A stretch of 64,000 bases of DNA from assembly GCF_046299575.1 (NCBI RefSeq), contig NZ_JBKBHX010000001.1, forward strand, positions 248,001-312,000, read 5' to 3'. Of the stretch, positions 26,742-36,292 are shown in pieces. The notes beneath the pieces were generated by a model. That model saw only the letters and a program-made list of their open reading frames with translations, was not told where the DNA came from and did not search any database. This stretch comes from Thermaurantimonas sp046299575. Its GTDB lineage: Bacteria > Bacteroidota > Bacteroidia > Flavobacteriales > Schleiferiaceae. Both the position numbers and the translations under genes were made by a program. The stretch's first letter is position 1. Each line of letters starts with the position of its first letter.

Positions 26742-28253
26742 ATGAAAAAGCTGCTGCTCATTCTTCTTCTTTTAGTCATTTTATTAGCAAGTGTAGTTTT
26801 CTGGCGCACCTTGCGCTTTCGCTCACCATTAGATGACATTGCTGCATCCACCGCCCCGGTGGAGTGGAAAATAGACGCTGAAGCAGCCATCAGTAAGCTC
26901 AGAGAAGCCCTCACCTACCCCACCATCAGCCACCGAAGAGAGATGATGGACCTCGATGCTTTTCAGGGATTCCTTACTTTTCTTGGCAAGAGCTTTCCAA
27001 GAATATTCAATGAGCTGAAGGTCGATACTGTCAACGATTTTACTTTACTCTTCACCTGGCAAGGAACCGATACCAACCTTGACCCCATTGTGTTGATGGG
27101 CCATTACGATGTCGTACCAGTAGAGGCCACAACGCTCGACCGATGGGATGCGCCTCCGTTTTCAGGCGATACCTTGAATGGCTACGTGTATGGACGCGGT
27201 GCTATTGACAACAAAACTCCCTGTATCGCCATACTTGAAACTGTGGAAAATTTGCTTGCCTACGGTATCCGTCCGAAACGAACGCTACTTATCTCTCTTG
27301 GCCACGACGAAGAAATCGGCGGTGACGACGGCGCAGTGCACGTGGTAAAACTGCTTGAGAAGCGCAACATTCGCCCTGCCCTGGTACTCGACGAAGGAGG
27401 CACGTTAGGTCAGGGGCTTGTTCCCGGAGTGGAAAAGACAACCGCGCTGATTGGCACAGCAGAAAAAGGCTATCTGAGCGTCGAACTCCTGGCAAAAGGT
27501 GCTGGTGGGCACTCATCTATGCCAGAGTGGAACAATACGCTCACTGTTTTAACAGAAGCCATGCATCGGATCAACGAACAACCGATGCCTTTTGAAATTT
27601 CAGACCCGGTAAAGGGATTTATCGAATGTATGGGGCCTTATATGCAGTTTCCGGCAAATATGGCCTTTGCAAACACGTGGCTTTTTAAGCCTTTGATTTT
27701 TAAGACGTTTTCAAAGTCAGCTCAGGGAGCGGCCATGCTTCGTACCACACAAGTACCTACCATCGTTAGCGGTGGGATGAAAGACAATGTAGTGCCCAAC
27801 TTTGCGCGGGCAGTGTACAATTTCCGACTTTTGCCGGGCCATACAGACAGCATGATCATCAGCCGATTGCGCTCAATAGTAGCCGACAGCACCATATTCA
27901 TCCGCCCTGTAAAAGATGCTCCATACACACCCGGCAGCAAGGCATCGCCCTACGATGATCTGGTTTTTCGTCAATTGGCAGGGGTAGTGAAAACAACTTT
28001 TACAGAGGCAATTGTGTCGCCTTATTTGGTACTGGGGGCTACGGATGCGCGTCATTTCACCAGAATAAGTTCGCATGTATATCGGTTCAATCCGATTTTG
28101 CTGCGCTCTGATGATTTATCGCGCATTCACGGCATCAATGAGCGGGTGAGCATAGCAGATTACTTGGCAGCTATACAGTTTTATGCCCAGTTTATCCAGC
28201 ATTTTTGTATTGACGACGGACTTTCGAAAGAGCAAGTAAGAGGTAAAATCTGA
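26742..28253 (+). CDS. M20 family metallopeptidase (carboxypeptidase S / PM20D1-like)
   Basis: A 503-residue protein with an N-terminal membrane anchor (residues 3-23). Two-zinc site motifs: VLMGHYDVVPVE, the bridging Asp in GRGAIDNK, the catalytic GHDEEIGG and VLDEGG. The GHSSMPEWNN segment marks the dimerisation domain, and DARHF near the end carries the last zinc histidine. PM20D1-type enzymes hydrolyse or form N-acyl amino acids; yeast CPS is a peptidase. Substrate unknown. Confidence 0.9.
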   Translation: MKKLLLILLLLVILLASVVFWRTLRFRSPLDDIAASTAPVEWKIDAEAAISKLREALTYPTISHRREMMDLDAFQGFLTFLGKSFPRIFNELKVDTVNDFTLLFTWQGTDTNLDPIVLMGHYDVVPVEATTLDRWDAPPFSGDTLNGYVYGRGAIDNKTPCIAILETVENLLAYGIRPKRTLLISLGHDEEIGGDDGAVHVVKLLEKRNIRPALVLDEGGTLGQGLVPGVEKTTALIGTAEKGYLSVELLAKGAGGHSSMPEWNNTLTVLTEAMHRINEQPMPFEISDPVKGFIECMGPYMQFPANMAFANTWLFKPLIFKTFSKSAQGAAMLRTTQVPTIVSGGMKDNVVPNFARAVYNFRLLPGHTDSMIISRLRSIVADSTIFIRPVKDAPYTPGSKASPYDDLVFRQLAGVVKTTFTEAIVSPYLVLGATDARHFTRISSHVYRFNPILLRSDDLSRIHGINERVSIADYLAAIQFYAQFIQHFCIDDGLSKEQVRGKI

Positions 28254-28273
28254 TATTGATATTTTCTCCAGAT

Positions 28274-28405
28274 CTCGCAGATTGGCGCAGAAAAAAGTAT
28301 TGGTTTTAGTTCAAGTGGATGTTTTAGTTTCGGTCCAACAATCCTTAACACATTTCTCCTGCAGAACTCGCTTAAAAGCGCAGAAAAAAGTTTTTTGTTT
28401 TAGTT
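28274..28405. repeat. Two imperfect direct repeats of about 38 bp
   Basis: 28274-28311 and 28367-28405 share CTCGC, then GCGCAGAAAAAAGT, then TTTTAGTT. A weaker relative (GCAGAAAAAGTTTTAATTT) sits near 38182 in another gap. They resemble the CGCAG-rich dispersed intergenic repeats seen in many Bacteroidota. Apart from these repeats and the terminator at 28495, the gap 28254-28562 holds nothing I recognise. Confidence 0.5.
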
Positions 28406-28494
28406 ACTGTCAAAGTTTAATCTCAATCCCCTAAAGTATTTCATAAAAAAATCCGGGATATTTTGTTGGGTAGATCCTCAAGTATCAACGGCAA

Positions 28495-28529
28495 TAAAAA
28501 ACCCACCCTTAGCCTTAGCCAAAGGTGGG
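28495..28529 (-). terminator. Terminator of the giant T9SS gene / CTERM-like gene pair
   Basis: On the minus strand CCCACC (28529-28524) and GGTGGG (28507-28502) enclose an AT/GC-mixed loop and are followed by TTTTTT. It lies 33 bp past the stop of the small gene. Confidence 0.75.
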
Positions 28530-28562
28530 ATGATGGTAAAAGCTTATTCGTGTATTGTATGC

Positions 28563-28733
28563 TTAGTCTTGATTGCGACGACGGCGGGCATACTCGCTGA
28601 TGCCATACGTCACTCCGGCGGCTATCAATATGCCTATGAGGCCATTAATAGGCGTCGGGTTGTTAGGCATACCGGGCTGAGCCATAAGAAGGGCGGGCAT
28701 CAGAGCTACCAGAGCAAAAGCTAACTTTTTCAT
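28563..28733 (-). CDS. 56-residue membrane protein with PID-CTERM-like sorting tail
   Basis: MKKLAFALVALMPALLMAQ is a signal peptide; the rest is short: a Pro/Asn-rich linker (PGMPNNPTP), the motif P-I-N-G, one membrane helix (LIGILIAAGVTYGI) and a basic end (ARRRR). This is the architecture of CTERM sorting tails; in Bacteroidota the usual motif is P-I-D-G, so this is an N variant. PID-CTERM proteins are often such minimal proteins and are thought to be handled by an exosortase/archaeosortase-like enzyme. It starts 18 bp after the giant T9SS gene and shares its terminator. Confidence 0.72.
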   Translation of the reverse strand: MKKLAFALVALMPALLMAQPGMPNNPTPINGLIGILIAAGVTYGISEYARRRRNQD

Positions 28734-28751
28734 GACGTTCAATATTTTAGG

Positions 28752-31700
28752 TTAGTACACAAACTTCACGGTCGTCTGTCCTTCGCGGGTGATGAGCTGT
28801 ACCATATACACGCCCGGCTTCAGGCCCGGTACATTCCAGCGGGTAAGTTCACCTGTGCTGATGGTCAGCACTTCTTCAGCTATGCGTTTGCCGCTTACGT
28901 CCACCAGGCGCGCTGTCACAGGGCCGTGGAAGCCCAGTGATTTCAGGTTGATTCGACCGTCGAAATACCAGGCCTGAAGGCCTTTGATGCCGCCACGAGA
29001 GGTAATCTCATCCTGGCCTACGTTAATCTGATTATAGTGCAGTATAAAGCGATCCTTACTCATCTGCGGGGTGTGGGTGAAGGCATATACGCTCTGGCTG
29101 CTCTGGAAGGTGAAGGTCGTATTGGTCTGCTTGTCTTCCAGGGTGATTTCGACATTCGGATCGATGTCGTCGCGGTTGATGCTAAAGGTGTAGCTGCCCG
29201 GCTGGTCGTTTTCAAACCACACAGGCACACTGGCCGAGCCGCTGAATGAGGGCAGATAGTTCATCGCCAGCGACATATTCTGGCTACGGCTGTACACATT
29301 GTGCATGCCGGCGTCGTTGCGCAGCTTATAACCGTCGAGCAGCCGGTCAAATCCGTTTGTTCCATTTGTGTGGAAGCTAATCACAGCACGATCGTCGTGG
29401 CCTGTAGCAGTATTGGTCACCTTTATGCGGGTGAGCAGTTCTTGTGCTGAAGGCTTTTCGATGACCTGGGTGCTGTTAGTGCTGCGCTGAGCAATGTCAA
29501 AGGTCAGGTTTTCAGAAGCAGTAGTTCTGATCCAGAAGCCCTGCATGGGCGGTATGTACCGGCGGTTTGATGTTTCGCTGGTATTCCAGGTTACCCATCC
29601 GGTATTGGCCGCGTTTCGCACATAAATGGCAGCACCTGTGTTGGGGCCGAGTGTCTGACCATTCCAGTCATAAGATGTCAGGTAGGGATTGGACAGAAGG
29701 TTCCAGCCGTCGGTGGGGCCGTCGATGGTGGGGAAGGTCGGAGCTGCCGTATATCCTAAAAGGCGGGTCAGGTTTGCTGCACTTCCGTAGTTTCCGGTCA
29801 CGGTGATGTTGCCCGGCACCGGACGGATGAAGGTACTGCCTACAAATTCGCCAAAGAATGCCACATAGCCTCGGCCGCGCTCGAAGTTCATCGTCGGGCC
29901 GGTGGGCAATTCATAATCGCCCGTGCCGGCATTCCACAGTCGGAAGGGAGATTCGATAGCGTTGGTTACATTAAACTCACTGGTGCCGTCGTGCAGCTGA
30001 TTGATCGGCACGGCAAAGGGTGAGCCGATGGTGTACCAGCGACCGTTGTTAGGTCCGCTTGAGGCATTCAGATACATACGTCGGCTGATGGTTCCGGAGC
30101 CGATCACATTGCCCTCGATGAGTGAGCCATAGCCTGAAGCGGAGGCATCAAGTGTAATATTTCCAAAGAGTCTGAGAGAGTCAGCAGTCAGTGCACCACC
30201 GTTACCTACTGTAAGAGTACAACCCGATGCAACTGCCAGCATTTCCGTATTTGTAACCGAAGTAGTAATCACCGGCTGTGTAACGGTAGAATTCAGTATG
30301 GCTACCAAAGTAGTAGCAGTCGGCACATTTCCGTCGGCCCAGTTGGTGCCACTGGTCCAGCTAGATGTTCCGCCGAGCCAAACACCGGGTACCGGACCTT
30401 CAAAAGCTCCCTTTGCCGGTGCCACGGTACTGCGTGTGGCTCCGGTGAAGTCCGTAGTGATACCGCTGACCGGCTGCGCAAAGTAGCCGTTGAAGTCGGT
30501 GGGCAGAAGGTTGGTAGCGGAGGTGAAGTTGGGATTTCGGCTGATGGAGAGCTGGTCCTGACCGGTAGCTGTGCGCCAGTCAGCCAGTGTAGCTCTGTTG
30601 GATGACAAAAATCCTACATTCTGTGTTGAAAAGTAATTATTAAAATTAATAGTCGAAAACGGATTGGTACTGGTATTTATATATACTGCCCAGCGGGATC
30701 CTGTTGTTTGAGTATTGGCAATGACATTATTAATTAAGGTGTTATTTGTCGTCGAAGTATTTGAGAAAATGGCATGAGAGTTTGCAGCTGTAGGCTGATT
30801 CAGATTCAGGTTGATGGAATTAAAGGCTATTGTGTAACCACCACCAGCCGAAATTCTTATACCAATACCGTTATCAGTTTGATTGCTAGGCCAACCTAAA
30901 CCTCGGATATTCGTTATTACATTGTTTGCGATAATTAGGTTGGTGGATGAAGATGAAGAAGAGAGATGAATTCCGCTTGCGCCCCACTGACCTGTATTAA
31001 AATTATACACATTTCGTACAATATTGCGGCTAATTGCCCCACCTGAATGTGCTCCGGCCACTGTGATACCTGCCGGGTTGTTATTTCCGGCATTAGCCTC
31101 AATGGATACGATATCGTTTTCGGTGACAAGCACATTGTTTTGATTGGAGACAAAGATTCCAATAAATCCGATAGTATCCGCGGTGGTAGTTCCTCCGATG
31201 GTATTTTTGGAAATTACGTTGTTGTTATCTCCGGAAGTTGGACCAACAAATGCTACAGCATGTTGAAGTTTGCGGAAGGTATTTTCTGTGACGAGGTTGT
31301 TGGAGTTTTGTTCTGCACCAACTCCTCCCAAGGTAGGTCCGCTGGAAATGACTCCGGCAAGAGTACCTGTGGCAAAACCCCCTTCTACAATGCAGTTTCG
31401 AACCACATTGTTGGATGCACCATTTCCTGCGGTGGGTGAAATCATCCATATAACTGCTGCTGTTGAAGAATTGTTAGAATTAACAAACCGGAGAAACTGA
31501 CCACTACCGCTGTAGCGTCCGTCGATGATCACACGGTCAGCACCGTTGAGGCGGATCAGTCCGTTGGCAAGGTTACCGGTTATGTTGCGAACTACGTTAT
31601 TATCCGGTCTGATGGTAACTGTATAACCTCCGGGAGGAACTTCTCCAATGTTGTTTAAAGCAACCGTACCGGGTTCGGTAATATCTGAAAGTACCTCAGC

Positions 31701-34700
31701 AATGAGGTCTCCGTTGAGTGCTGAATTATTTATTGCCTCAAATAAACCTCCGGTGCCTGTAAGGGTCGGATATGTGCCTCCGGTACCAACTGTCACTGTA
31801 CCAGAAAGCGGTGTAACAATGTTATAGGAATTGATGGTACCCGTAATCGGAAAATTAGCTGACACGAGCGCTACCGATGTAGGTGTGCTTGCAAACGTAC
31901 CGGAATTGATGCCGACATTCGGTGTAGGAGCCAGGTCCTGCGCCACCACAAAGTACTGAATCACATCACCTACCGACACACTGCCGCCAAAGAGCCGAGT
32001 ATAGTCGATGGTGAAGTCAAAGGGCGAAGAGGTATTGGAAGCCTCGGCGAATTTCCAGCCCTGGGTGGCAGAAGTATTGTCATTGAAGTCATTTACAGGA
32101 TCTGTGGATTTTTTGTAGTAAATTCTCGGACGTGTACCTGCAGTAGTATTTACACCACTCACATCGGTGATGGTGGCAAAGCCAGTTAGTACTCTTGTAG
32201 AAGCGACTATACCGTTGGATATTAAAAAATAGGAAATAGATGGCGGAGTAAGATCAAGAAGTGTGTATGATCCTTCAAAAGCTCCGATATCTGGTGTGGT
32301 AGCACTGCGAGTAGCATCATTAAAATCGGTAGTGATGGCAAATGGTGAGGTAATCGGAGCCGCACCACTTTCTATCTGGGTGGGCACTGTCGCATCAATT
32401 GTTAGAAAATCTGTACTCGATCCTACAGTACTTACAAAGGTAACATCTTCTGTGACACTCAGATTATCTCGAGGTGCCACCGTACCAGCTGTAAAAACTC
32501 CAGACTTATATGCACTCAGAGTGGTGGCTGTACTGGTGCCGTCGGCATAAATTAGGTTATTCGGACCAGGTGTACCCGCATAAAATAGGTTATTATTTGA
32601 TGTAGACGCGTAGTTGTTCAGCGTATTTGCCGTTCCTGCACTTCTTCTGAAGGCTACGGTAAGACCTGTACCATTAGGTGTGGATTTATTGACGATGATG
32701 TTGTTTCGCAGGTTTAATGTGGCCGTCGTCGCAGTTGCATTTGCAGCGTGGAAGATACCGGTAGTACCAAAAGTCGTTCCTGTAGAAGTGGCCTGAATAA
32801 ATACGGTATTGTAGATTACGTTGTATGTGGTATTCGTAGAGGCAGATGTAATGCTGATCCCTCGGATAGCATCTGCTACGTTGGAGGCAGGGGCGAAGAG
32901 ATTCCCGACCAGATTGTTGTACACATTTACATTAAATCCTCCGGAAATAAGAATACCATTTACTAAAGCGGAAGCACCAGAATTATTAACCGTAATGTCA
33001 TAAATCTTATTTCGGTATGCATTTCTGACGCCGGACGTAGTTGTACCGCTTAGTGCTAAGGCCGTTACCGTTGCATTACCCGTGCTTGAGAGAGAGTGTA
33101 TCGTGTTGAGAAAACAGTTGGTAGTACCAGCACCTGTTGTACCAAAAGAAATACCCGTTATAGCTCCTGAGCTTGTGACGGTATGAACCTGATTGTTGGA
33201 AACAGTGGTGGTACCTCCGTCGAAATTGATACTAATTAGGGTGATGGCAGATGAGCCGCCAGTGATGTTGGAGATTACGTTGTTGTTTACGTTTTTCGTA
33301 GGAGAGCCACCATTGGTGTTTTGAATACCCACAAATGTAGTGGCACCTGTAATGGAAATATTTGAAAAGGTATTACCATTCATGTTATTGGTAGTACCTG
33401 TAGGATCTACTGAATTATCAAAAATCAGAGTAACAGTACCCCCTGCACCAGTCTTATTAAAGCCAGTAACTATTGAGTTGTTATTGACATTTTTTGTACC
33501 ACCACTCGGCAATGTGTTTGAATTAGAAATTAATGTAACGGAGCCTGTTGTTACTAATGTTTGGTTAGTAAAAGTATTGTCGCTGATGCTCTGGTTGAGG
33601 TGGGTACCTGCATTGATGATGTAAGTTACCGCACCGGAAGCTGTACCCGTGTGCCCAAAAAGAGAAGTAAAGTTGTTATTGTTTATGTTTAAAGTAGAAG
33701 TTGCTGTGGCAGTCGTAGCCTCACAATTTATTCCTTGTAAAATTGCAGCTCCGGTGCCTCGAACAGCAATGGAGTTGTTGTTAATGTTGTTTGTAAAAGT
33801 GCCGATAGGTGCAGATGAATTGGCCATTGCAAATATCCCACGTACCGTACCGGAAGATACGGCAGTAGAGCTTTCGATGCTGTTGTGGCTAATGGTGTAG
33901 CCATTGGTATTGCGCACGTGGATGCCATTCATCGTACCGCTTACCAGGTTAAAGGATGTGAGCTGAGCAGCAGTTCCATAGTTGTTTATGGTATTGCCAT
34001 TTGCGGCAGACCCACCGATTACCATTCCGGTATTTTGGTCGGCAGCGGCTGTGGGGCCAATGACCACGATGCCTTGATTGACATTTGAAATTGTGTTTCC
34101 GATTATTGTCAGGTTATGGTTTCCACCGGTAGGTCCGGTAGCAGTGGCTGAAACTGTAACTGCCGTAGCTGAGTGGGTGGAGTTGGAATAAATACCGAAA
34201 GTATTCGTGTAAGTGCGGTTAAGGGAGATAGTATTGTTTTTTATTGTGATATTTTGACAGCCGTCGGTTGTAGTCACATAGAGAAGGGCTATACCCCACT
34301 CTGTCATATTGTTGCTAGTGGCTGGAGTGTTCACCGTGTTGGCAGAATTCTCCTGAAGAACAAAATTTTCGATGGTGACAAAGTCAGCACCAATTAACTT
34401 AAAAATAGCATCAGTAAGTGAACCGGTGGCTTGAGGGTTTGGAGCGGTGACGGTGTTTCCGAATCCATTGAAGATAATAGGATTCGATGCACTTGCTGTT
34501 GTTAATACCGCAGAACCTGAACCTCCGATTACGTACCCCCCGGCAGGAGCAGTCTGGTTGGCTGTGACATTAAAAGTTACACCACCAGTACCGACACCAT
34601 TTGTATTTAGGTCGGCAATAGCAGCTGCTAAGTTGGCATAGTCTCCCGGTATGTTTTTTATGCCTGTGAGCTGCGCATGTAGTATCCATGAAAGTAGGGC

Positions 34701-34730
34701 CAGGAAGGCCGAAAGGTAAACTTTTTTCAT
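28752..34730 (-). CDS. Giant secreted beta-helix protein with T9SS C-terminal sorting domain
   Basis: 1992 residues from ATG 34730 (MKKVYLSAFLALLSWILHAQ, signal peptide). A right-handed beta-helix of degenerate repeats fills residues about 20-830, with many NNN-, -GNTI- and -NVNNN- turns; an Ig-like segment follows (DLTPPSISYFLISNG); then a second beta-helix (about 1000-1400), a G8/autotransporter-like strand-rich segment with GGTSSWTSGTNWADG, and a C-terminal sorting domain (VPGLKPGVYMVQLITREG, ending VKFVY). Expected to cross the outer membrane by T9SS and be attached to the surface. It lacks the usual YPNP box at the start of the sorting domain. Low-complexity N/T/G-rich sequence suggests adhesion or carbohydrate binding; no catalytic motif seen. 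Confidence 0.88.
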   Translation of the reverse strand: MKKVYLSAFLALLSWILHAQLTGIKNIPGDYANLAAAIADLNTNGVGTGGVTFNVTANQTAPAGGYVIGGSGSAVLTTASASNPIIFNGFGNTVTAPNPQATGSLTDAIFKLIGADFVTIENFVLQENSANTVNTPATSNNMTEWGIALLYVTTTDGCQNITIKNNTISLNRTYTNTFGIYSNSTHSATAVTVSATATGPTGGNHNLTIIGNTISNVNQGIVVIGPTAAADQNTGMVIGGSAANGNTINNYGTAAQLTSFNLVSGTMNGIHVRNTNGYTISHNSIESSTAVSSGTVRGIFAMANSSAPIGTFTNNINNNSIAVRGTGAAILQGINCEATTATATSTLNINNNNFTSLFGHTGTASGAVTYIINAGTHLNQSISDNTFTNQTLVTTGSVTLISNSNTLPSGGTKNVNNNSIVTGFNKTGAGGTVTLIFDNSVDPTGTTNNMNGNTFSNISITGATTFVGIQNTNGGSPTKNVNNNVISNITGGSSAITLISINFDGGTTTVSNNQVHTVTSSGAITGISFGTTGAGTTNCFLNTIHSLSSTGNATVTALALSGTTTSGVRNAYRNKIYDITVNNSGASALVNGILISGGFNVNVYNNLVGNLFAPASNVADAIRGISITSASTNTTYNVIYNTVFIQATSTGTTFGTTGIFHAANATATTATLNLRNNIIVNKSTPNGTGLTVAFRRSAGTANTLNNYASTSNNNLFYAGTPGPNNLIYADGTSTATTLSAYKSGVFTAGTVAPRDNLSVTEDVTFVSTVGSSTDFLTIDATVPTQIESGAAPITSPFAITTDFNDATRSATTPDIGAFEGSYTLLDLTPPSISYFLISNGIVASTRVLTGFATITDVSGVNTTAGTRPRIYYKKSTDPVNDFNDNTSATQGWKFAEASNTSSPFDFTIDYTRLFGGSVSVGDVIQYFVVAQDLAPTPNVGINSGTFASTPTSVALVSANFPITGTINSYNIVTPLSGTVTVGTGGTYPTLTGTGGLFEAINNSALNGDLIAEVLSDITEPGTVALNNIGEVPPGGYTVTIRPDNNVVRNITGNLANGLIRLNGADRVIIDGRYSGSGQFLRFVNSNNSSTAAVIWMISPTAGNGASNNVVRNCIVEGGFATGTLAGVISSGPTLGGVGAEQNSNNLVTENTFRKLQHAVAFVGPTSGDNNNVISKNTIGGTTTADTIGFIGIFVSNQNNVLVTENDIVSIEANAGNNNPAGITVAGAHSGGAISRNIVRNVYNFNTGQWGASGIHLSSSSSSTNLIIANNVITNIRGLGWPSNQTDNGIGIRISAGGGYTIAFNSINLNLNQPTAANSHAIFSNTSTTNNTLINNVIANTQTTGSRWAVYINTSTNPFSTINFNNYFSTQNVGFLSSNRATLADWRTATGQDQLSISRNPNFTSATNLLPTDFNGYFAQPVSGITTDFTGATRSTVAPAKGAFEGPVPGVWLGGTSSWTSGTNWADGNVPTATTLVAILNSTVTQPVITTSVTNTEMLAVASGCTLTVGNGGALTADSLRLFGNITLDASASGYGSLIEGNVIGSGTISRRMYLNASSGPNNGRWYTIGSPFAVPINQLHDGTSEFNVTNAIESPFRLWNAGTGDYELPTGPTMNFERGRGYVAFFGEFVGSTFIRPVPGNITVTGNYGSAANLTRLLGYTAAPTFPTIDGPTDGWNLLSNPYLTSYDWNGQTLGPNTGAAIYVRNAANTGWVTWNTSETSNRRYIPPMQGFWIRTTASENLTFDIAQRSTNSTQVIEKPSAQELLTRIKVTNTATGHDDRAVISFHTNGTNGFDRLLDGYKLRNDAGMHNVYSRSQNMSLAMNYLPSFSGSASVPVWFENDQPGSYTFSINRDDIDPNVEITLEDKQTNTTFTFQSSQSVYAFTHTPQMSKDRFILHYNQINVGQDEITSRGGIKGLQAWYFDGRINLKSLGFHGPVTARLVDVSGKRIAEEVLTISTGELTRWNVPGLKPGVYMVQLITREGQTTVKFVY

Positions 34731-35327
34731 GAGGAAAAATTTTGGCTCAATGTTACAAAATGATAAATAGTATTCCAATGGCAAACTTGTTAAAATCCTC
34801 GATTTTCTTTACGAACTTTTTTCTCTTTGAAATTTTTTCATTTTTATTACATACTGATTATTAGTTCCTACTTGCCTGAAGATTGCGGTTGATTTGGAAT
34901 ATATTTTTAAGTTTTTTCTTGTTAATTTATTTGAGTAAACCGAATTTAATTTTATTTACAATATTTTAAACTATCAGCAGTATAATGAATTACAATATTA
35001 AAATCGCATTAACAACAATGGAAATTCGATCAAGGAATTTTAAAAAAAAAATTCAATTGGGCCGTTGGGTATTCTGATCCTTCGAACTAAAAAATTGTGC
35101 TTAGTAAAACGAGCGCAAAACGATGTTTTGTTATTTAATCAATCAAGTGCACAATTTTTAATAAGAAGACAATCTAAATGTACTGTGATTCAAGTTTTTA
35201 AAGATTTTTTTATACAAATCGAAATTCCGACTGATTCGAGAATGCCTTATATAGAAAAACAAAGATTCAAAATGTGTACGGGTATTTTTTTACCTTTCGC
35301 CACTTTTTCAAATGACCCTAAATCGGT
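34731..35327. other. Intergenic region between the giant T9SS gene and accA
   Basis: AT-rich with a nested inverted repeat at 35090-35159 (own entry). A 97-codon frame at 35065 covers that repeat and runs into accA in another phase; its composition gives no sign of a real protein. Promoters for both genes must lie here but are not clear. Confidence 0.6.
35090..35159. repeat. Nested inverted repeat upstream of accA
   Basis: AAAAATTGTGC (35090-35100) is the exact complement of GCACAATTTTT (35149-35159). Inside lies a second hairpin, CAAAAC-GAT-GTTTTG (35116-35130). There is no T run to make it an ordinary terminator. It could be a structured leader of accA or the trace of a small insertion. 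Confidence 0.6.
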
Positions 35328-36284
35328 ATGGATTATCTCGACTTCGAACAACCCGTAAAAGAAATAGAAGAGCAAATTGCGAAAACCTTGCAGCTACAGG
35401 AAGAGACCAAAGTGGATATGACAGCTACTATCGACGAACTGAAGCGAAGACTCATCGAAACCCGCAGACATATACACGAAAATCTGACGGCCTGGCAGCG
35501 CGTACAGCTCAGCCGACATCCAAACCGACCCTACACGCTGGCGTATATCAATTACCTGACGGGAGGCAGATTTCTGGAACTGCACGGCGACCGCGGAGTA
35601 AAAGACGACAAGGCAATGGTAGGAGGATGGGGCCTACTCGACGGGCGCGGAGTAATGTTTATCGGCCAGCAAAAGGGTATAAATACCAAAATGCGCCAGT
35701 ACAGAAACTTCGGAATGGCAAATCCTGAAGGATACCGCAAAGCCCTGCGCCTGATGAAAATGGCTGAAAAATTTGGCAAACCGGTGGTTACCATCATCGA
35801 TACTCCGGGCGCCTATCCGGGTGTAGAGGCCGAAGAACGGGGTCAAGGAGAGGCCATAGCGCGCAATCTGATGGAAATGAGCGTGCTCAGGGTGCCAATC
35901 ATCTGTATTATTATTGGCGAAGGGGCATCGGGAGGTGCACTTGGCATCGGCGTGGGCGACCGCGTATATATGCTCGAAAACACCTGGTACTCCGTCATTT
36001 CGCCGGAAAGCTGTTCATCTATCCTCTGGAGGAGCTGGAACTTTAAGGAGAAGGCTGCAGAAGCCCTCAAACTCACGGCAAAGGATATGCTTGAACACAA
36101 GCTGATCGACGGCATCATACCAGAACCTCTCGGTGGGGCACATACCGATCAGGAGGCAACTTTTGAAACCGTAAAGCGCTACATAAAGGCAGCCATTGAA
36201 GAACTGGAAAAACTTTCCCCGGAGGAGCGCATTAACCAACGGATAGAAAAATTCACCTCAATGGGTGTATATGCCGAAGATTAA
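35328..36284 (+). CDS. accA: Acetyl-CoA carboxylase carboxyltransferase subunit alpha
   Basis: A 318-residue subunit that, with AccD, transfers the carboxyl group from biotin to acetyl-CoA to give malonyl-CoA. The usual length and N-terminal coiled-coil (IKEIEEQI-like, residues 8-45), then RHPNRPYTLAYI, FGMANPEGYRKALRLM, the crotonase-fold oxyanion segment IIGEGASGGALGIGVGD and SPESCSSILW. accB, accC and fabH lie about 9 kb downstream in their own operon; accD is not in the window. Confidence 0.97.
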   Translation: MDYLDFEQPVKEIEEQIAKTLQLQEETKVDMTATIDELKRRLIETRRHIHENLTAWQRVQLSRHPNRPYTLAYINYLTGGRFLELHGDRGVKDDKAMVGGWGLLDGRGVMFIGQQKGINTKMRQYRNFGMANPEGYRKALRLMKMAEKFGKPVVTIIDTPGAYPGVEAEERGQGEAIARNLMEMSVLRVPIICIIIGEGASGGALGIGVGDRVYMLENTWYSVISPESCSSILWRSWNFKEKAAEALKLTAKDMLEHKLIDGIIPEPLGGAHTDQEATFETVKRYIKAAIEELEKLSPEERINQRIEKFTSMGVYAED

Positions 36285-36292
36285 AAGGAGTT

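Noticed and set aside
28274..28405. CRISPR-like array
   Set aside because: Only two imperfect repeats with one spacer-sized gap and no cas genes.
28530..28724. Plus-strand frame opposite the CTERM-like gene
   Set aside because: The minus-strand frame has a signal peptide, CTERM features and a terminator; the plus frame has none of these.
28789..34641. Many plus-strand frames opposite the giant T9SS gene
   Set aside because: Repetitive Asn/Thr/Gly coding sequence lacks stops on the other strand; products are low-complexity and unlike proteins.
35065..35358. 97-codon frame before accA
   Set aside because: It covers an inverted repeat and runs into accA in another phase; no signal peptide, domain or promoter supports it.
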